From Hyphomicrobiales bacterium (GTDB taxonomy: Bacteria; Pseudomonadota; Alphaproteobacteria; Rhizobiales; S144-23), in NCBI GenBank assembly GCA_015494375.1, contig WGBL01000090.1, forward strand, positions 1 to 7,864: DNA of 7,864 nt, written 5' to 3'. The translations under genes were made by a program, and so were the position numbers. The notes below the pieces were generated by a model. That model was not told the DNA's origin and did not search any database. It worked only from the letters and a program-made list of their open reading frames with translations. This document shows, one piece after another, positions 6,067 through 7,864 of the stretch. Positions within the stretch are counted from its first letter, which is position 1; every line of letters starts with the position of its first letter.

Positions 6067-7262
6067 AACCGGCTGCAAAAGCGCTGGATGCGCCGACACG
6101 CCTCTTCGAGCGCCTCGGTCGAGGTCGCATAGGAGATGCGGAAGAATGGCGAGAGGCCGAACGCCGCACCATGCACCACCGCCACGCCTTCCTCTTCGAG
6201 AAGTGCCGTGACGAAGTCCTCATCGCTTTCGAGCCGCTTTCCCCCCGCACTCACCTTGCTGAGGCACCCCTCGGCCGAAGGATAGACGTAGAACGCGCCC
6301 TCGGGTGTGGGGCATGAAATGCCGGGTGCCTCATTGAGCATGGCAACGACGAGGTCGCGGCGCTCCTTGAAGACGGCGGCACGCTCGGCGATGAAGTCCT
6401 GCGGCCCTGCGAGCGCCTCGACCGCTGCCCATTGGCTGATCGAGGAAGGATTGGACGTCGATTGCGATTGCAGCTTGCGCATGGCGGCGATCAGCTCTCT
6501 GGGCCCGCCGGCATAGCCGATCCGCCAGCCCGTCATGGCATAGGCCTTCGAGACGCCGTTCATGGTGAGCGTGCGCGCCTTGAGGCCGGGCTCGACCTCG
6601 GCCGGCGTCGTGAAGGTGAAATCGCCATAGACGAGGTGCTCGTACATGTCGTCACTGAGCACCCAGACATGGGGGTGGCGCATGAGCACATCGGTGAGCG
6701 CCCTAAGCTCGTCGCGTGTATAGGCCGCGCCCGAAGGGTTCGAGGGCGAGTTGAAGATGAACCATTTGGTCTTGGGTCCAATGGCCGCCTCGAGCGCCTC
6801 CGGCCGGATCTTGAAGCCGTCCTCGATGCGTGTCTCGACGATACGCGGATTGCCGCCTCCCAACAGCACAATATCGGGATAGGAGACCCAGTAGGGCGCG
6901 GGAATGATCACTTCGTCGCCCGGATTGAGGGTGGCAAGGAGCGCATTATAGAGCACCTGCTTGCCACCCGTACCGACGGTGATCTCGTCGGGTGTGTATT
7001 CAAGGCCATTCTCGCGGGCGAACTTTTGGGCAATCGCCTCCTTGAGCTCGGGGATGCCGTCGACGGCGGTGTATTTCGTCTTGCCGTCGCGGATGGCCGC
7101 AATCGCCGCCTCCTTGATGTTGTCGGGCGTGTCGAAATCGGGCTCGCCCGCACCAAGCCCGATGACGTCTTGCCCCGCGGCCTTGAGCTCGCGCGCCTTC
7201 TGCGTGACGGCGATGGTGGCGGACGGCTGCACCCTGGCCAGGCTGTCGGCGATAAAGCCCAT
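6060..7262 (-). CDS. aatA: Class I-beta aspartate aminotransferase, probably also prephenate aminotransferase
   Basis: A cytosolic, PLP-dependent fold-type I enzyme that interconverts aspartate and 2-oxoglutarate with oxaloacetate and glutamate. The 400 residues align end to end with the Thermus/Rhizobium I-beta group. Visible residues are S14 and T16 in VQPSATIAV, GAGEPDFDTP at 37-46, K101 (GGKQ, the acidic-substrate residue of this subgroup), W125 (PYWVSYP), N175 (SPSNPSG), D204 and Y207 (SDDMYEH), the Schiff-base lysine K239 (GVSKAYAMTGWRIGY) and R375 (FFRISYA), which binds the substrate carboxylate. Q12 aligns with the position (Lys/Arg/Gln) reported as a marker of prephenate aminotransferase activity, which would link it to tyrosine/phenylalanine synthesis through arogenate. 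ATG 7262 has AAGGGGA at 7275-7269 upstream, at good spacing. The gene lies 57 bp downstream of the DUF302 gene on the same strand and is convergent with bamA. Confidence 0.96.
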   Translation of the reverse strand: MGFIADSLARVQPSATIAVTQKARELKAAGQDVIGLGAGEPDFDTPDNIKEAAIAAIRDGKTKYTAVDGIPELKEAIAQKFARENGLEYTPDEITVGTGGKQVLYNALLATLNPGDEVIIPAPYWVSYPDIVLLGGGNPRIVETRIEDGFKIRPEALEAAIGPKTKWFIFNSPSNPSGAAYTRDELRALTDVLMRHPHVWVLSDDMYEHLVYGDFTFTTPAEVEPGLKARTLTMNGVSKAYAMTGWRIGYAGGPRELIAAMRKLQSQSTSNPSSISQWAAVEALAGPQDFIAERAAVFKERRDLVVAMLNEAPGISCPTPEGAFYVYPSAEGCLSKVSAGGKRLESDEDFVTALLEEEGVAVVHGAAFGLSPFFRISYATSTEALEEACRRIQRFCSRLS

Positions 7263-7268
7263 CGGTAA

Positions 7269-7275
7269 TCCCCTT
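7269..7275 (-). promoter_or_regulatory. Ribosome binding site of aatA
   Basis: On the minus strand AAGGGGA (7275-7269) precedes ATG 7262 with about seven bases between the G-run and the start. It is a strong, normally spaced site and supports this start. Confidence 0.7.
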
Positions 7276-7280
7276 GCTCA

Positions 7281-7298
7281 GCTGAATTGGCTGAATTG
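7281..7298. repeat. Perfect 9-bp tandem repeat in the aatA leader
   Basis: GCTGAATTG occurs at 7281-7289 and again at 7290-7298 (CAATTCAGC twice on the coding strand). It fills part of the 57-bp gap between the DUF302 stop and the aatA ribosome site. The same CAATTCA core occurs upstream of the DUF302 gene (7812-7818, plus strand). It could be a paired operator half-site or a small duplication. GACGGCCGTC at 7308-7317 is a 10-bp palindrome in the same gap. Confidence 0.7.
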
Positions 7299-7319
7299 CT
7301 AACACCCGACGGCCGTCTG

Positions 7320-7706
7320 CTACAACCCGGCCATGACACGCTCGAGCCGCGTCCGCACCTCGCTGGCCAATTCGGTGAGTGCGGGGTTGGCGATCGACTC
7401 CATGGCCGCCACCGGATCCATGGCCGCCACCTCCACCTGGCCGTCTTCGCGCTCCTGCACAATGACATTGCAGGGCAGGAGCACCCCCACCTTGTCCTCG
7501 GCGCTCAAGGCCTTGTGCGCGAGCTGCGGATTGCAGGCTCCCAGGATCTTGTATTTGTGAAAATCGACATCGATTTTTTTCTTGAGGGTCTCCTTGACAT
7601 CGATCTCGGTCAGCACACCGAAGCCCTCATCGGCGAGGCGTGCCGTCACTGTCTCGATGGCCTCGTCATAGCTCATGCTGACGGGCTTTGCGATATAGTA
7701 TTGCAT
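7320..7706 (-). CDS. DUF302 family protein, 128 residues
   Basis: A small soluble protein of the DUF302 family (Pfam PF03625), whose biochemical role is not established. I see no signal peptide or membrane helix, so it should be cytosolic. The fold is recognisable by the N-terminal YIAKPVSMSYDEAIETV, the central KYKILGACNPQLAHKAL (residues 51-67) and VGVLLPCNVIVQE (73-85). C58 and C79 lie in the two most conserved motifs (GACNP, LPCNV), and whether they bind metal or a redox partner is unknown. C-terminal residues 98-127 look helical. ATG 7706 is chosen because AAGGAG at 7720-7715 is well spaced. The frame runs open to TTG 7814, but that extension overlaps the putative promoter and is not family-like. 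It may be co-transcribed with aatA, although nothing suggests a shared pathway. Confidence 0.9.
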   Translation of the reverse strand: MQYYIAKPVSMSYDEAIETVTARLADEGFGVLTEIDVKETLKKKIDVDFHKYKILGACNPQLAHKALSAEDKVGVLLPCNVIVQEREDGQVEVAAMDPVAAMESIANPALTELASEVRTRLERVMAGL

Positions 7707-7714
7707 GGCTGAAA

Positions 7715-7720
7715 CTCCTT
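7715..7720 (-). promoter_or_regulatory. Ribosome binding site that sets the DUF302 start
   Basis: AAGGAG on the minus strand (7720-7715), eight bases before ATG 7706, is a near-consensus Shine-Dalgarno. It argues against the longer reading frame from TTG 7814. Confidence 0.75.
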
Positions 7721-7784
7721 GTTGTCGAGAGCCGCTCGCCGGCATTGGAGTGCGTCGCCAACGGCCTGGTGCAGATGGGACCGC

Positions 7785-7814
7785 ATCATCGAGCCGATGT
7801 GCGGGCGCTGTCAA
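7785..7814 (-). promoter_or_regulatory. Putative sigma-70-type promoter of the DUF302-aatA pair
   Basis: On the minus strand a perfect -35 hexamer TTGACA (7814-7809) is followed after 18 bases by GATGAT (7790-7785), a 4-of-6 match to TATAAT. Transcription would start near 7778, leaving a leader of about 70 bases before ATG 7706. The -35 is strong and the -10 mediocre. Confidence 0.5.
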
Positions 7815-7828
7815 TTCACACTGTCATT

Positions 7829-7857
7829 CAATTGGGAATTGGGGGCCGGGCGCCCGG
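7829..7857. promoter_or_regulatory. Two palindromes upstream of the putative promoter
   Basis: CAATT-GGG-AATTG (7829-7841) is a perfect inverted repeat centred about 23 bp upstream of the -35 box, a position suited to an activator or other regulator. CCGGGCGCCCGG (7846-7857) is a perfect 12-bp palindrome. It could be a regulator site or the stem of a terminator for a gene beyond the window. No regulator gene is visible to assign either to. Confidence 0.4.
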
Positions 7858-7864
7858 AATGCAC

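Noticed and set aside
6432..7268. Long plus-strand open frame opposite aatA (278 codons)
   Set aside because: Shadow of a fully intact aminotransferase; no ribosome site or domain.
7707..7814. N-terminal extension of the DUF302 protein to TTG 7814
   Set aside because: That TTG is the first three bases of a consensus -35 box, the added 36 residues are unlike the family, and ATG 7706 has a near-perfect Shine-Dalgarno.

Overview
The window is GC-rich, densely coding bacterial chromosome, most likely from an alphaproteobacterium. The evidence is the gene order cdsA-dxr-rseP-bamA, the single-PDZ RseP, and a class I-beta aspartate aminotransferase of the Rhizobium/Thermus type. The order within the class cannot be fixed from sequence alone. 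I see no tRNA, rRNA, CRISPR array, transposase or phage gene.

Plus strand, 1-5871: the 3' end of cdsA (phospholipid precursor CDP-diacylglycerol) is followed by dxr (committed step of the MEP isoprenoid pathway), rseP (site-2 intramembrane protease of envelope stress control) and bamA (outer-membrane beta-barrel assembly core). This is the classical envelope-biogenesis cluster. Its gaps are wide for such a cluster: about 300 bp before dxr and 440-545 bp before bamA. They are full of short direct repeats. lpxD, fabZ and lpxA, which usually follow bamA, are not here.

Minus strand, 7864-6060: a 128-residue DUF302 protein and then an aspartate/prephenate aminotransferase (aatA), 57 bp apart and convergent with bamA. 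A plausible sigma-70-like promoter and a perfect inverted repeat lie upstream of the DUF302 gene. The convergent gap (5872-6059) has weak hairpins but no clear intrinsic terminator.

No new enzyme system is visible; the protein-coding genes are standard. The unusual signal lies at the gene edges. Stop codons of four of the six genes (cdsA, rseP, bamA, aatA) lie inside short, mostly near-perfect tandem duplications. Further tandem repeats sit before dxr, rseP and aatA, in the rseP-bamA gap (20-bp unit), and at the 5' end of bamA, where an 18-bp duplication leaves the start codon uncertain. A second point of interest is glutamine at position 12 of AatA, a residue linked to prephenate aminotransferase activity.
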